DNA of 64,000 nucleotides. Origin: Combretum micranthum. Lineage: Eukaryota; Streptophyta; Magnoliopsida; Myrtales; Combretaceae. The stretch is taken from positions 248,001-312,000 of the forward strand of contig JAMXBD010000718.1 of NCBI GenBank assembly GCA_024138025.1, written 5' to 3'. The position numbers and the translations under genes are program-made. The notes under the pieces are model-generated. The model was not told the DNA's origin. It saw only the letters and a list, made by a program, of their open reading frames with translations, and searched no databases. Positions 13,200 through 24,993 of the stretch are shown piece after piece (the stretch's first letter is position 1; each line of letters begins with the position of its first letter).

Positions 13200-13235
13200 C
13201 TCTTTAGAAACAAATGTCGTCGTCGTCGTCGTATT
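13200..13235. repeat. short GTC trinucleotide microsatellite
   Basis: Five to six tandem gtc units (tgtcgtcgtcgtcgtcgtat) lie near 13214-13233, just beyond the probable 3' end of the E3 ligase gene. Confidence 0.8.
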
Positions 13236-13311
13236 CTTGAACCGTCCCAGATTGTAAAATAAAGGGATAATTCTTTTAACTTTCCCAGTTTGTACAACAA
13301 AGGGATAATTT

Positions 13312-13558
13312 TATGAATTTTCATAAAATATGCAATTAGTATTTAAATTTTAAAATTGATTGATTTATCATTTAAACTTTAAGAGTGATCAGTTTAGTAT
13401 TTGAAAATAACATTTGTGCATGTCAAGTGTCTATTAGATTATTATAAGTACTAAATGAATTTTTAAGTTACTTAGGAACTAAATTGGTTAATTTTTTAGT
13501 TTATATATCTAATTGTATATTTTATCAAAGTTCAACTATCATTTGTAATATTGTCCTC
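13312..13558. repeat. hairpin MITE, left end truncated
   Basis: The stretch folds back on itself: ttttcataaaatatgcaatt at the left is answered by aattgtatattttatcaaag at the right. The arms carry the family phrases aattagtattt, gatcagtttagta and their complements. The same family recurs at 13932, 14655, 19394, 23033, 28689 and 45309. The right terminus ends near attgtcctcat. Confidence 0.65.
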
Positions 13559-13767
13559 ATAATAAACTACCCAAATTTTAAAAATATCAATTTTTATCTA
13601 TAAATTTTTTGAGATAATTTATCGTACTATAGTTAATTGCTAATAGTAAAGTCCGGATATCTAATTACAAAGTTCAAGAAGTAAAGTTTGTGGTAACTAA
13701 TTATATTCACATTATGATTATTATTATCATAGTACTATTTTGAAACAAACAAATATTTCTTAATTTC

Positions 13768-14157
13768 GGGAAAATATTAAATTTGGTATTTAAATCCTAC
13801 AGAAAAATTTAATTTGGTGTACGAACTTTGAAATAATCAATTTAGTACTCAATCAAACTCTTCATAACATGGAAGAAGTAGTGTATTAACGCTAAATGGT
13901 GTTGGGAAGCAATCAAAATCTAACAATAGATGTTGCTAATGATACCTAAATTTTGGTAAAATATGAATTAGGTACACGAACTTTAAATTGATTAATTTAG
14001 TAACTAAAAGTATTTTTTGTGTATACTAACCAATATCACAAAGTTACTATTGGCATACACAAAAAAGTTATTTAGCTATTAAATTGATCAATTTCAAAGT
14101 TTAGATATTTAATTACATATTTTGCTAAAGTTTAGGTATCATTTGGAATACTAACCC
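13768..14157. repeat. hairpin MITE (complete copy 13932-14157) beside a partial copy
   Basis: The complete unit begins near gttgctaatgatacctaaat and ends at tcatttggaatactaaccc, with arms that are inverted copies of each other (tacctaaattttggtaaaat against attttgctaaagtttaggta). The preceding 13768-13860 carries a second, partial arm of the same family. No coding capacity; presumed non-autonomous and mobilised in trans. Confidence 0.7.
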
Positions 14158-14654
14158 AAAGTCCAATGATATGTTGCTTTTTCTAGGTTAGCAAATACAC
14201 TAAACATAGTTAAGGAAGTAGTAAAAATAGCTGCAAAAAGTTTGTTTAGGTATTTGATTGATTTTTGTGCAAAATTAAGTTTCCAAATTTGACATTTCAC
14301 CGTATGTTTTATACCTAGACTTGATCGAGATAACTATTGCATTTTCAAAAATAGTTTAATCTTTTTGAACAAAATCAAATTTATTGATTTCGTTAATATA
14401 TATTTTAAGTGAATTTTGACAATACGTGGGGTTTAACTATTTTAATATTGTTCCAAGTGGCTGGTGTACTAAGTCTTTTGGAACCGAGGTTCACTCCACT
14501 CAAGTTATATGGGTTTAGGAGAGGGGGGTGTGCCCAACACAACTAATCTAATGCTCAAGTCCATAGGTGGATAAGGGTGCACAATAGCAAGATGAGGAGA
14601 ACAAGAGTAAAGAAAGTGAACTTGTCTTTAGTCGGTTGGATCTCACATATATAT

Positions 14655-14943
14655 AGGGTAAATGTTACATTTGATACTTAAACTTTGCTTATTTGTGCAA
14701 TCAATTACTTGAAGTTTAAAAATATTAATTTATTAACTATGATCTTTTTAAGTTCATTTATAGTACCTGTAGGAGATAGTTAATTGTAAAAATTAAGCAA
14801 ATTTCGTTGCCAACTATAAAATTTGACAATATTTAGGTAGTTAATTGCAAAAATGGGCAAAGTTTGGATAGTAAATTGACACATTTAAACTTTAAGTAGT
14901 TAGTTAAATTATAAAGTTTAGGTACTAAATATAACATTACCCT
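14655..14943. repeat. hairpin MITE with clear terminal inverted repeats
   Basis: The termini are agggtaaatgttacatttga and its answer aaatataacattaccct, inverted and nearly identical over about 17 bases. The arms continue the palindrome inwards (acttaaactttg against aagtttaggtac). It lies in AT-repeat DNA, so the target duplication cannot be read with confidence. At about 289 bp with no reading frame, it is a non-autonomous element, probably Mutator-related like the copies with 9-bp duplications at 36785 and 47312. Confidence 0.75.
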
Positions 14944-16020
14944 GTATATAATGTAGTATTGTTCCTTTATTAGGAAAGTAAATCTTCACAAAATAAGAAA
15001 CTTCTCCTCTTTTTTTAGGAAAAATGCCTTCACTTATTTCAGGTAAGTACAAACTAATGACTGGGGATCCCTGTAGAAATGTATCGCTTTTGGGGGAAGT
15101 TGTGGATTCTTTCTATATGTGGTACTTAAAGGGGATTTACTTAGATAACTTACTTTTTTGGGCAATGCAAGGCAGCAATCAAGTTTTGCAGGGGATCAAT
15201 GGTCTCATTAGGCTCGCTAGCCTTTCGACTTAGAAGGTTAGGCCATGTGGTGTGAGGTTGGACTGGACATGAGGGGCTTTGACAAAAAATAGCCATAAAT
15301 AAATATTGATAGAGTTTTATGAAAATATACGCATTGATTTTTGCACAACTAATGCGTAGGGAAAAAAAACATGAAAATAAGTTCCACTGAAGATTATGTG
15401 TTTTTCTCAACTTAATTTTCCACGTTGACATGTAGTGGGTTAATTTGAAGATCATGTACCAACATAGCACTAGAACATTTTGGAAAATCTAGATAACCTA
15501 GTGAAAGCTAAATTAACATTAATCTTGAATGTATGACAATAGGTTAAAAGCTACTATAGGAATGGTGATATTACTGATATATTTATCTCCATCATGTTTT
15601 TTTTTTTTTTTAGTATTTACTTCCAATCATTTAATTATTAAACTCAATAATATTTAATTTTGAACCTTTAAATAACCGATGGAATTGGTCCTCCAAAAAA
15701 GAGGACATAACCAAGGAATTTTCATTAGTTTCAATTTAAAATTTCTCCATTCAATATAACGAGTAACATACATTGATACTCAATAGATGGCACTTTAGGA
15801 AATCTATTTGTTCATAAATTAAATAGCAATTGAAGTTGCGTATAAGATGGTACAAACAAATCCTGAACTCATCTAAGAACATAGATTGGACTTTATATCG
15901 ACTTCATGATTTACTAGAATAGGACACACTTACAACGTGTTCGGGGTAAAGGAAACATTAGAGGAAAGAATGGAAAGAAAAAGAATTGGAGAGAAAAAAG
16001 ACAATTCCTTTGTTTGAGGG
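14944..16020. other. interval without recognised genes
   Basis: Open frames at 15024-15233 (+) and 15150-15470 (-, 106 codons) overlap each other and show no conserved domain. A T-run lies near 15598-15611. Nothing else was recognised. Confidence 0.4.
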
Positions 16021-16022
16021 AA

Positions 16023-16310
16023 GGAATAAATTACACTGAAAGGTCACACTGTTTAGGGTACATTCATTTGAGATTACAACATTTTAAGTGGTTCATTTGA
16101 GGTCACAGCGTTTAGGGAAATGGTTCAATTAAGATCACCATTGACACATATCAATAAGATAAAAATTTAATTAAAACTCAGAAGAACTGCCACATTGTGA
16201 CATGTGTCAATGATGTTCTCAATTGACCTACTTCCCTAAACATTGCGCTCTTAAATGAACCGTTTGAAACATTCTGACCTCAAATAAACTTATCTCAAAA
16301 ACGTTATTTT
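16023..16310. repeat. foldback MITE, right terminus truncated
   Basis: The left arm (gaataaattacactgaaagg followed by gtcacactgtttaggg, then ggttcatttgaggtcacag) is answered by an inverted right arm (ttccctaaacattgcgctc, then aatgaaccgttt and ctgacctcaaat). It belongs to the same family as the better preserved element at 47312-47680, whose terminus reads gagtaaattataccgg. The right terminal repeat is lost near 16305. Confidence 0.7.
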
Positions 16311-16729
16311 ATTATCATAGAATATCTATATTTCTCCTTCTTGCGTTTATTGAAGTTTTGCTAGTATTCTTCCTAACTAAAGCTTGGCAAGTTGTTGAAG
16401 TGTTGCAACATGTTAGCTTCAGAGGATGACAAAGTTACTGTGGCTTGCTTCTTTAAGCTTCAACTGATTATTCCATAATAGATAGTAAAAACATTGGTTG
16501 AAATACTTCTCTTATTATCTAAATAGCTTATTAGTGTCTAATTGTGTACTCATATACTTTGACATTAGGAGTTTTTGAGTACCAAATGTCATAATCCATA
16601 TTTTTTAATGTAATGCAAGACTCACCTTGTTGCATGGAAAAGAACCATAGATAAATTAAGCTCCTACTAGATTATGATTTTTTTCGCATCGGTCATCTTA
16701 TTTCATCTTCTTGTTGCAATTTTACATTA

Positions 16730-17330
16730 ACATTCATAGGGATAGTTGCTAATTTACAATTTAACATGTTTCATTGAGCATATCCTTATCATATTTCTTT
16801 TGTATAATAAAAATGTCGTATTCTACTTGTTGAACCTTAAAACAAGGAAATAACATAAGAAAGCTAGATCTAACATTTCAAACTCGTTCTTCATATGCAA
16901 CTTCAACTCAACAAGAAGAGAAATAGAGAAACTTGTATAAGTGATATCATCAACATAAAGAAAAACAATGACGAAATCATTTTTATCTTCCTTCTTCACA
17001 TACAAAGTAGGCCATTCTCACTTCTTTTGAATATGTTTTGCCAGGAAAAAAAAGAAAAAACCAATTTTTCTATTATATGCCCAAGAAGCCTACTTTCAAT
17101 CCATATAAGGCCATTCTTAACTTATATACCATTGTTTCTTTGTCACATTCACTAAGAATCTATTTGGTTGTGATACAAGAACTTCATCAAGTAATTCTCC
17201 ATTCAAGAAGGTCGTCTTGACATTGGTCTGGTAAACTAGTTATTGTAATTGTGCAGCCATTGCTAAAACAATTCTCATTTTTTAAGTCAAGCTACTAGAG
17301 AGAGAAAGTTTCTTCAAATGCTATACCATG
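16730..17330 (-). pseudogene. Ty1/copia reverse transcriptase fragment
   Basis: On the - strand, about 17330-17170 carries the copia block LAMAAQL...NVKTTFLNGELLDEV, equivalent to the conserved VKSAFLNG region. The open frame 17005-16823 then reads MYVKKEDKNDFVIVFLYVDD. The catalytic YVDD box (16957-16946) is intact, followed by KNEFEMLDLAFLCYFL, matching the typical EFEM-DLG-L-YFLG sequence. QKKYDKDML and PMNVNVKLQQED follow in shifted frames near 16800-16730. Function would need the rest of pol, which is broken. Confidence 0.85.
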
Positions 17331-18428
17331 TTGCTATGCATAGTCCAACTTTGCTATTATAAACTTCTATTTGCACCTATCTTTGTCTCATATATCCACT
17401 TTAAACCAACTGCAATTTTACCTTCTAGTTAGTCCACCACCTCCTATGTTTCATTCTGTCAGTTGCTACCAATTCTTCCACCATCACTTTATGCCACTCT
17501 TCTTTTCTAGTTGTTTCTTTGTAAGACAAAGATCTGAAATAGTAAAAAAAAAATCCATAAATTACATATATATTAGTTAAGGACCTAAACCTTCATGCTA
17601 GTGTTTCATTCGAAGACTCTTCATGAGTAAATAGAGTATCGCTAAGGGTGATGAATTTAATGATGATATTGATGAACTAGCTGGTGAGTTTGTTGAAGGT
17701 CACTTTTAACTTTCATGTGGGAGTTTCCATTGATCATAGAAATATGCTCTTACATATCTTCCTTACTTTTATCCTAAATCCAACTTGTATTCTCATAAAT
17801 ATGATATCCCTACTTACTGTGATCTTGCAACAAGAGGATTATGTAATTGATATGCTCTGGTTTAGGTATGGTATCCAACAAGAATATATTTATGAGATTT
17901 TTCATCAAGTTTAAAGAAAACTTGAGACCTTATTAAAACATAGGTTATGAAACCAAAAACTCTTAGGTAGCTTATTGATGGATTTTACCTTACCAAGCTT
18001 CATATGGAGTTTGATTCACAACTGCTATTGTGGCAAAAAGATTCAACAATGATGTTACTACTAATTTAGCCTAAAACTAATTTAGAAGACTCTTTTCTTG
18101 TAGCAAACTTCTTGTCATTTCCACAATGATCTTTTTTGCATTCAACTACATATGGTATGTAAGGAGTTATTAATCCCTAGTGAATGCCAAATTCTTAACA
18201 ATAATGGTTAAATTTATCTGATATGAACTCATTGCCTTGTTTGTGTAAATGAATTTACTGAACAATGGCTTCATCATTCAACTATGAATTACTTAAATTT
18301 CTCAAATGCTATTGATTTATAAGTAAGAAAATATGCCCAACTCATAACTTTAAAATTAGTAAATAATACAAAATAACGAATCTCACCAAATGGCTCATTA
18401 CTCATAATCTCACATAAATCCTCATGCA

Positions 18429-18629
18429 TTACATCAAGCCATTTTGTAGGCCTCTAAGCCTTTCGAATGATTTATCATTTCTAGTTTGTTTTCCATTAAT
18501 ATAACCTTCAAATAAATTAATGTCAATTTTTAATAATCTGAAAAACATACCCTTATTATGCAACAACTTTAGGCTTAAGATGCCCATATCGCCATTGCCA
18601 CACCTTAGATTCATTTTTTGTGTTGGCAA
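18429..18629 (-). pseudogene. Ty1/copia GAG_pre-integrase fragment
   Basis: The 66-codon open frame contains GDMGILSLKLLHNKGM and later GYINGKQTR, corresponding to the copia consensus around the integrase HHCC zinc-binding region (LGHLS...LL...KGM...C..C..GK..R). The Cys residues of the consensus are replaced (for example LFEGY where CEGC is expected), so zinc binding would be lost. It belongs to the - strand copia element of 16.4-20.1 kb. Confidence 0.75.
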
Positions 18630-19393
18630 TTAAAACAAAATTCTTACATTGGATTCCTCTAAATGAAACATTTATTTTAGGTTTTGTGCACATTAACCAT
18701 CACTTGCCCTGATTTTTCTTCTTATTATGCATGCTTCATTTATCAAACAATATTGAACAACCACTAACTATTAGTTGTCAACACTTGACAAGTTGTGTGC
18801 TAAATTGGGAGCAAACTAGACATTATGTGGATATTTCATTTTACTATGACTAGTTGGAATAGCTTCTGTGCTTTCCTTTAGCTTGCATTTCTTTCTCATC
18901 ACCAAGCTGTGTGTCATCTTTTACATCTCATAAGCATCTTAATATAACCTCTTGCTAATCATATGATTAATGCAATTGCTATCTATAAACTACACATTTT
19001 TGACTCTTTTCTAATATTAAAACAGACTATAAAAGCTACTCTCCTCTTCAATCTTTACTCTAAAATTCATTTTATGGTCTTTATACCAACAATTCGCTTA
19101 AATATGCCTAAAGTTCTTGTAGTGGTGGCATTAGACACCACTTTGATAGATGCTTTGTCCAATGTGTTGTCTTTATTACCCATCAAATTGATCTTTGCTT
19201 CTTCTCTTTCATGAACTTGACCAAGAAATCCTCCTCTTCTATAATGTCCATTTGCCAAACATTCACTACCTTTAGTTTTAGTAGTTGTCTCTTCCACTTG
19301 AAATGTCCTTTCCTTATTTATTTTAAATGATATGTTAATTCTTAACTCATGTGCTTCTAGTGAAAATGTTAGCCCATCAAATGAAAAACAAAA

Positions 19394-19670
19394 GGATTAA
19401 TATCATGAATGATGCTTGAACTTTTAAAATATGCAATTAGGTATATGAATTATGAAATTGATCAATTTAGTATTTGACTGAAAAACTTTTTATGCATGCC
19501 AATAGTACTTCCATCAAATTGATTATTAGTTATTATACGTGATATTTTTAATCAATAGGATTGGAGGTACTATTGTGTATATGAATTTTTTTTAGGTATG
19601 AGTTGATTATTTTCAAAGTTTAGTTATTGAATTGATAATTTTAAAGTTTAAGTATTGTTCGTGACATTTA
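19394..19670. repeat. hairpin MITE nested in copia gag
   Basis: Left end ggattaatatcatgaatgat and right end tattgttcgtgacatttac are diverged inverted repeats, with palindromic arms (aaaatatgcaattaggtat, gaaattgatcaatttag and complements). The insertion separates copia gag segments that are contiguous in the family (IEESKGLS at 19680 and up, FDGLTFSLEAHE at 19380 and down), so it inserted after the copia element. Confidence 0.7.
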
Positions 19671-19914
19671 CGTAATGAAAATAATCGATAAGCCCTTAGA
19701 TTCTTCTATACCTACTACATGATCAAATTTTGGAGTAACACTTTTGAGCACCTTTTCAAGAACAATTTGGTTAGTAATCTTCCCTTCATATGACTGCGTA
19801 TGTTTGATAATTCCCATTACTCATAAAATAAAAATTAGCAATTGAATCTCCATTTTTTATGATCAAGGTTTCAAAGTCATGTTGAAGTGATTGTAGTTCT
19901 TAAGCACACACAAA

Positions 19915-19965
19915 AACGACACACACACACACACACCACCCACCCACCACCACCAACCAAACATA
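19915..19965. repeat. CA microsatellite grading into CCA repeats
   Basis: About ten ac dinucleotides (19918-19937) are followed by accacccacccaccaccacc. It lies in or beside the copia gag remnant. The open frame across it on the - strand (19863-20048) reads through the repeat as W/G/V runs and is an artefact of composition. Confidence 0.85.
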
Positions 19966-20499
19966 CATAGAAAAGAAAAAAAACTTGTTGAATGATTGTC
20001 AACTCCTTGGAATCTTTCTTCCTCTTTCCTATAACTTGCTCTCTTCATTAGGATTATATTACCATGTTCAACAAAGTGCTAAAAATATTAGATTCTAGTA
20101 GAGGTTTTATATAAATACCTTAAATTCGTAACCTTCTCCTTTAAACATGGGAATGAGAGGATGTGTAGCAATCGATGCATTACTATTACTGGTTATAGAC
20201 ACACCATTTTTTGCTCGAATGCATTTGTACAGGTGCATTCTATCTTTCTTTAGCATACTCTTTTTTATTATCAAATATAAAATAAGATAAAGAGAAAAAA
20301 ATATAAAAAATAAAAAATAGAAAAATTATTAAAGAAATGAAAAAGAGAAAGGGTCTTGTTAGAGTCTTTGGTGGTCATTGATTGACCTAAATGATTTTTC
20401 GAGGAATGAAAAGGACATGGAAAATCTAAATTGTATATGTAAGTTGATAAAATATGAATCTCTTAATAATATCAATTTTTAGACTTGGTGTAATTTCTT

Positions 20500-22105
20500 C
20501 AGTTTTGTAGAATAGAAAATTTTAGAAATTAGGCTCAAATTGGACCTTGATTAGATTTAAATTGGCTATTCTATGGTCATCAAAAGTTTTGAGATGAACC
20601 AAGCCATAAAATTTGTGCGCATAGGGGCATTTCAATTTTTTCCCTCCTCCTGAAATGCCATGTGGCGTTTTGTCATTAGAAAGGAGTAATGTATTGAAAA
20701 AAAAAAAGGGTTCAGGTGCCACATGGTGCTTTGCCATTGGCTATTTCTATAAGGTGTTGACAATTTTTTTTCCTCTTCCGCATATGCCATGTGGCATTCT
20801 ATCACTAGTGAGGGGTAATGTAATGAATGAAAAAGATTCCAGATGCCACATGGCATTATGCCATTAGCTAACATAGTTGGCTATTGACTAGTCAACATCA
20901 AAGAGAAGAGAAAAAGAAGAAGAAAAGGAAGAAAAATGTTGCAGCAAAAGCAAAGAGAAGGATGAGTATTTAAAGATTTTAAAGATAATTGTGGGTAAGG
21001 AGTGTGGTTTAAACCTTTTAGATGATTATCTTAGGTTTATAAAATAATTAGAAGAGAAATTTGAGGATTTATAAAACATAAATTTATTACTTAAATCAAA
21101 ATTCTAGCTTAGGAGTTTAATTTATAAAAATTTGATATTTAGTTTGAGTTTGGGTTTAAGAAATGACATTTTTTAATAATAAATGAATTCAAAATTTATA
21201 AGGATTAAAGAAATATGATTTAGATTAAAATAGCTAAATCGGGGCGTTTTATGTATTTATACAATTGAACTTGAGAAATTAGGGTCATTTATATATCAAA
21301 AGAAAAATGATTCCAATTGATGATTATAAAAAATTAATAATTTAATTCATGAAATAGATTAAAACTTAGGGTTTACAATTTACTAAGCATTTAAATTGAA
21401 ATTTTCAAGGATTTAGAAATTTGAAATTGAAGAAAAAAATTTTAATTTGGAAATGAAAAGGGATAATAAAATTGATTTGTTGAAAAAGATGTTAAGCAAA
21501 TAGGCTAATTAAAGGGAATATTTGAAATTCAAAATTGAATTGAATCTATTTACTAATTTGATTATGTCCAATTATCTAGTAATATTCTATTGTTTACTCA
21601 TTTTGCTTAATTTATTAAATTAAACTATCTTAGTTTAATTTCTAAACTAAATTCAAAATTATGTACTTGCTATATTATTAGTAAACCATTTCTAATGTTA
21701 TCTTTTATCTCATAATCATAATATTAAATATTTATTTTTTTAGTCATATTCTTAATTATTAACTTAGCATCATAAGATATTACAAAAATTCATTTATTTT
21801 ATGAGAGCATTTATTTTTATAACCTCATTTATCACCTAGCGGGTTTTACGATTACATGCAACTACTATTTATAAGTTACTAATCTTAATTATGGTTTTGA
21901 ATTACAAAAATTGTATTTTGAAATTTTATTGATAATAATTCTAATTCTTAATCAATAATTAAATTATTTATATTTTATTATTCTTAAATTGCGAAAAATT
22001 TGAAGTGATCTTTATAACTTTTCTTAAAGCTTCTTTCAAAAATTTTACATTACAAACTTAATGACTATCATATTTGTTCTGTATAAACCTGGGTGTTTAT
22101 AAAAG
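20500..22105 (+). mobile_element. probable LTR sequence (Ty3/gypsy type), boundaries uncertain
   Basis: This non-coding AT-rich stretch contains the kind of repeated GCCACATGGCA arms often seen in plant LTRs (20633-20886). It ends near 22100 with aaacctgggtgtttat, resembling a degraded GGGTGTTACA LTR terminus. No partner LTR or target duplication was found, so this is a tentative call. Confidence 0.3.
20633..20886. repeat. two tandem ~127-bp units, each with inverted GCCACATGGC arms
   Basis: Unit 1 (20633-20760) and unit 2 (20761-20886) both run caatttttt, tgccatgtggc, gtaatgta, tgccacatgg, ttgccat or atgccat, and finally tattgac or gttgac. In each unit the motif tgccatgtggc is answered about 60 bases later by gccacatgg, so either unit can form a hairpin. 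Open frames seen here on both strands are shadows of this palindromic structure. Confidence 0.8.
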
Positions 22106-22245
22106 CAATCCCATAGAAAAGCAACGTAGATACAAATAAAAAGAAAGCTAAATATAACAATTACATAAAAAAGCTAATTATTTAACAAATTATAAATAAT
22201 CTAATATCCCGATTGCAATGACCTCCTCGGATTCACTATATTGGT

Positions 22246-22630
22246 AGGAGATAATGTCAAAATGGTACTTAAACTTTCATAAAAAGTTTAATCAGGTACT
22301 GAAGTAGAGGTTTTGAATAATTTGGTACCTGAAATAAGTTTTCACGTATGTTTTTCCTATTTAAAGTTTGGTTTTGAATAATTTGGTATGTGAAGCAAGT
22401 TTTTGCGTATATTTTTTCTACCTGAAATGAGTTCAATTAGGTAGAAAAGTATGCTTGAAAACTTGCTTGAGGTATCAAATTGTTCAAAACCAAAATTTAG
22501 ATACTTGATTGCTTTAGATACATGATTGAACTTTTTGTGAAAGTTCATGTGCCAAATTGCTGAAAACCAAATTTTAGGTACTTTATTGAACTTTTTACGA
22601 AAGCTTAGTCACCATTTTGACATTAATCCT
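22246..22630. repeat. hairpin MITE, second family (TIR with aatgtcaaaatgg)
   Basis: The left end aggagataatgtcaaaatgg is answered at the right end by ccattttgacattaatcct. The interior is a long imperfect palindrome containing duplicated phrases (ttttgaataatttggta occurs twice at the left, with complements at the right). Length 385 bp, no coding capacity. It differs in sequence from the 13-14 kb hairpin family. Confidence 0.75.
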
Positions 22631-23032
22631 ATCTGTAGAAGTAAACTTGTAGTGATATGTTATGATAACTAGATGATGATGTAAATGGTAGAAGGAAAAA
22701 AAGCAGATATGAGAATTCTCTTCAATGGTAAAAGAAGGAATATAAGGATATTAAAACCAACGGTGGTAATCTTAGTTCACTGATGAAAAATTGTAGGGGG
22801 ATTGAGAGAATAACTCGTTACGACCAGAAGTAAGAGAGAGAAGGAATATTTTTCATAATATCAACACACCATACAAAGATTCTATCAAAAGAAAAAAAAA
22901 CACACCATACAAAGACTGAGATAATATATCTTACAACTAAACAAACTCATAAAAAGGTGTTTTGTAATTTTCTAAAGAGAGAAATGAATTAATTTCAACA
23001 TAATTTTAAAAGACTTTATTAATTTTTTTTAA

Positions 23033-23274
23033 GGTTAATATCACGAATCATACTTAATTTTAACAAAATATGCAATTAAGTACCCGTATTTTGAAATTGA
23101 TCAATTTAGTACATTAACTTTGAAATTGATTAATCTAGTTCCTGAAAGAATTTTTCATGCATGTCAATAGTATATCCGTTAAGTTTTTTCAGATACTAAA
23201 TAAATCATTTCACAGTTTAAGTACCTAATTGCATATTTTACCAGAGTTTTGGTACCATTCTTAACATTATGCCC
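23033..23274. repeat. hairpin MITE
   Basis: Left end ggttaatatcacgaatcata and right end taccattcttaacattatgc are imperfect inverted repeats. The arms share acaaaatatgcaattaagta and its complement near 23225-23250. Same family as 28689-28971. Confidence 0.7.
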
Positions 23275-23944
23275 TTTTTTATTGATGATTTAAGCACTAT
23301 CAGTTATTGTCTTTTTCATCCAAATAGACAGTTTTAAAAAATAATGTGAGATTAATTTAGGTATTGGTTTGTAAGGTGACATTTGGGGATGATGAGGAAT
23401 AAATTGATTCACTACTCAGTTTAAAGGTTGTTACAAGGTATAATGTTGGATTAGAATGGTTGTTTTTGAAGATTCAATTATCCTGGCAATGCTTGTTTTC
23501 ATATCATGGTATTTCACATGAAAATAACTGACATAAAATGTGATAATTAAAGCTTAGATGCCAAACATAATAAAAACATCTCCTTGTTAAATTTGTTGTT
23601 ATTAGAGTTTGAAAGCATATTGGTTAGCCAAAGTAGTTTGTTTTCATTTTATTTTACAACTTCTACTCATCAATGTGCTCATCTTCTACAATGCTTCAAA
23701 AATAAGTTAGCAGCTTAGTAACAATATGATTTTTGCAAAGCCACACATTAAATGATTGTGTAACAACTCCTTATGTGAAAATGCTAGAATTGTTGAAGCT
23801 TATGAGAAAAGCTCATATTTATTCAAACTCGATTGCCTATTATTTTGGTCTTTCTCAATGATTTCTTGTAGCTTTTTATAATTTACAGTGACTTAATTTA
23901 TATGAGACTTGTAATATCGAATAAATATTTTTTTTTATAAATTA

Positions 23945-24590
23945 TATCAAAATGTATCAACTTTTGAGGATAAATTCATTTAATATAGAGTAAATGTTGC
24001 ACTTGGTATCTGAGCTTAACACAAAATTCAATTTTGGTACCTAAATTTTGAAAAGATCAATTATATCTAATCAAACTTTAAGTGACTATTTTTACTACCT
24101 CACTAACATCGTTTTTTGTTTGTTGACGTAAAAGAGGTAACCAATCATTGTATTTTTATTATTTTTTGTAACATTATTTGAACATAGACAACCTCTTTCA
24201 TGTTAACAAGCGGAGCAAATGATCATAGAAAATTAGAAGAAATAGCCATCGAAAATTGGATTTGATTTTAAGTTGATTACATTAAAGTTCAAGTACTAAA
24301 TTGAATTTTTATGTAAAGTTCAAATATGGAATTTGGCATTTTGTTTTTAATGTATCAACATTTCAATTGATTAAAATGATAAATAAATATTTGAGGGTAA
24401 ATTAATTTAAGGCATTAACATTTCAAATATTTAAAAAGAGAAATCAACGGTTTGCAAAGTGAGTTAAACGAGGTTTTTAAAAATGACCATTGAGAAAAAT
24501 TAAGGAAAATTAATTGAGAAATAATTTAAATATCGATACCTTAAATAAATTTTTAAAATGTTGATAGCTCATTTTATTCACTTTATAATA
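23945..24590. repeat. hairpin MITE (23987-24343) nested in a second foldback repeat
   Basis: The inner element begins agagtaaatgttgcacttgg and ends near atatggaatttggcatttt, with inverted arms (acaaaattcaattttggtac against attgaatttttatgtaaag). The flanks on both sides carry aatgtatcaac, and the right flank continues with aaggcattaacatttcaaat and cgataccttaaataaat, which resemble the arms of the foldback element at 36785-37100. An earlier element was therefore probably split by this one. Confidence 0.55.
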
Positions 24591-24993
24591 TTTTTATTCA
24601 TATTTTTAAAGCATCCAAAACATTGATATCTTGTAGTGAAATTTGCTGTCACTCATATTCTAGAACACGAAATATTGAAACCTTTTGTAGGAAGTCTAGC
24701 GTATGGACGAGTTGCCATGAATTTTACACTATTAAAGCTGCCATGGTCTCCATCATGATCAAAGATTTCAACATTATTTTCTTTAAATTGACATCAATTG
24801 TGATATTGACAATATATATCTTTACTTTCTTTTATAAAATACTATATGCTAATTTACTATAGATTTTATATTAAAAATTTGTTAGGAGAGTGAAATTGAT
24901 AGTATAAAAATCTAGCTATAATGCTAGTCTTGCATATTAAATGAAGTGGATAGAGTGAGTAACCACAAATTTTTAGTGTATGTGCGTATAAAT

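Larger units (their letters stand above)
16390..20060 (-). mobile_element. decayed Ty1/copia retrotransposon (gag-pol remnant)
   Basis: Reading right to left in scattered frames, the copia order gag, zinc knuckle, integrase, reverse transcriptase, RNase H is preserved. Gag (UBN2 type) lies at about 20050-19680 (KVLKSVTPKFDHVV, then IEESKGLS). A MITE interrupts it at 19394-19670; gag resumes as FDGLTFSLEAHELRIN. A zinc-knuckle relic is near 19130-19060. The GAG_pre-integrase block (LLHNKGM, then GKQTR) is at 18629-18429, reverse transcriptase follows at about 17330-16730, and an RNase H motif KKQATVTLSSSEA is at 16455-16414. There are many stops and frameshifts; no LTRs could be paired, so the ends are approximate. 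It is dead and has probably lost both ends. Confidence 0.85.

Noticed and set aside
14650..14950. A 9-bp target duplication for the MITE at 14655
   Set aside because: Both flanks are AT-dinucleotide repeats, so any apparent match (catatatat, gtatataat) is uninformative.
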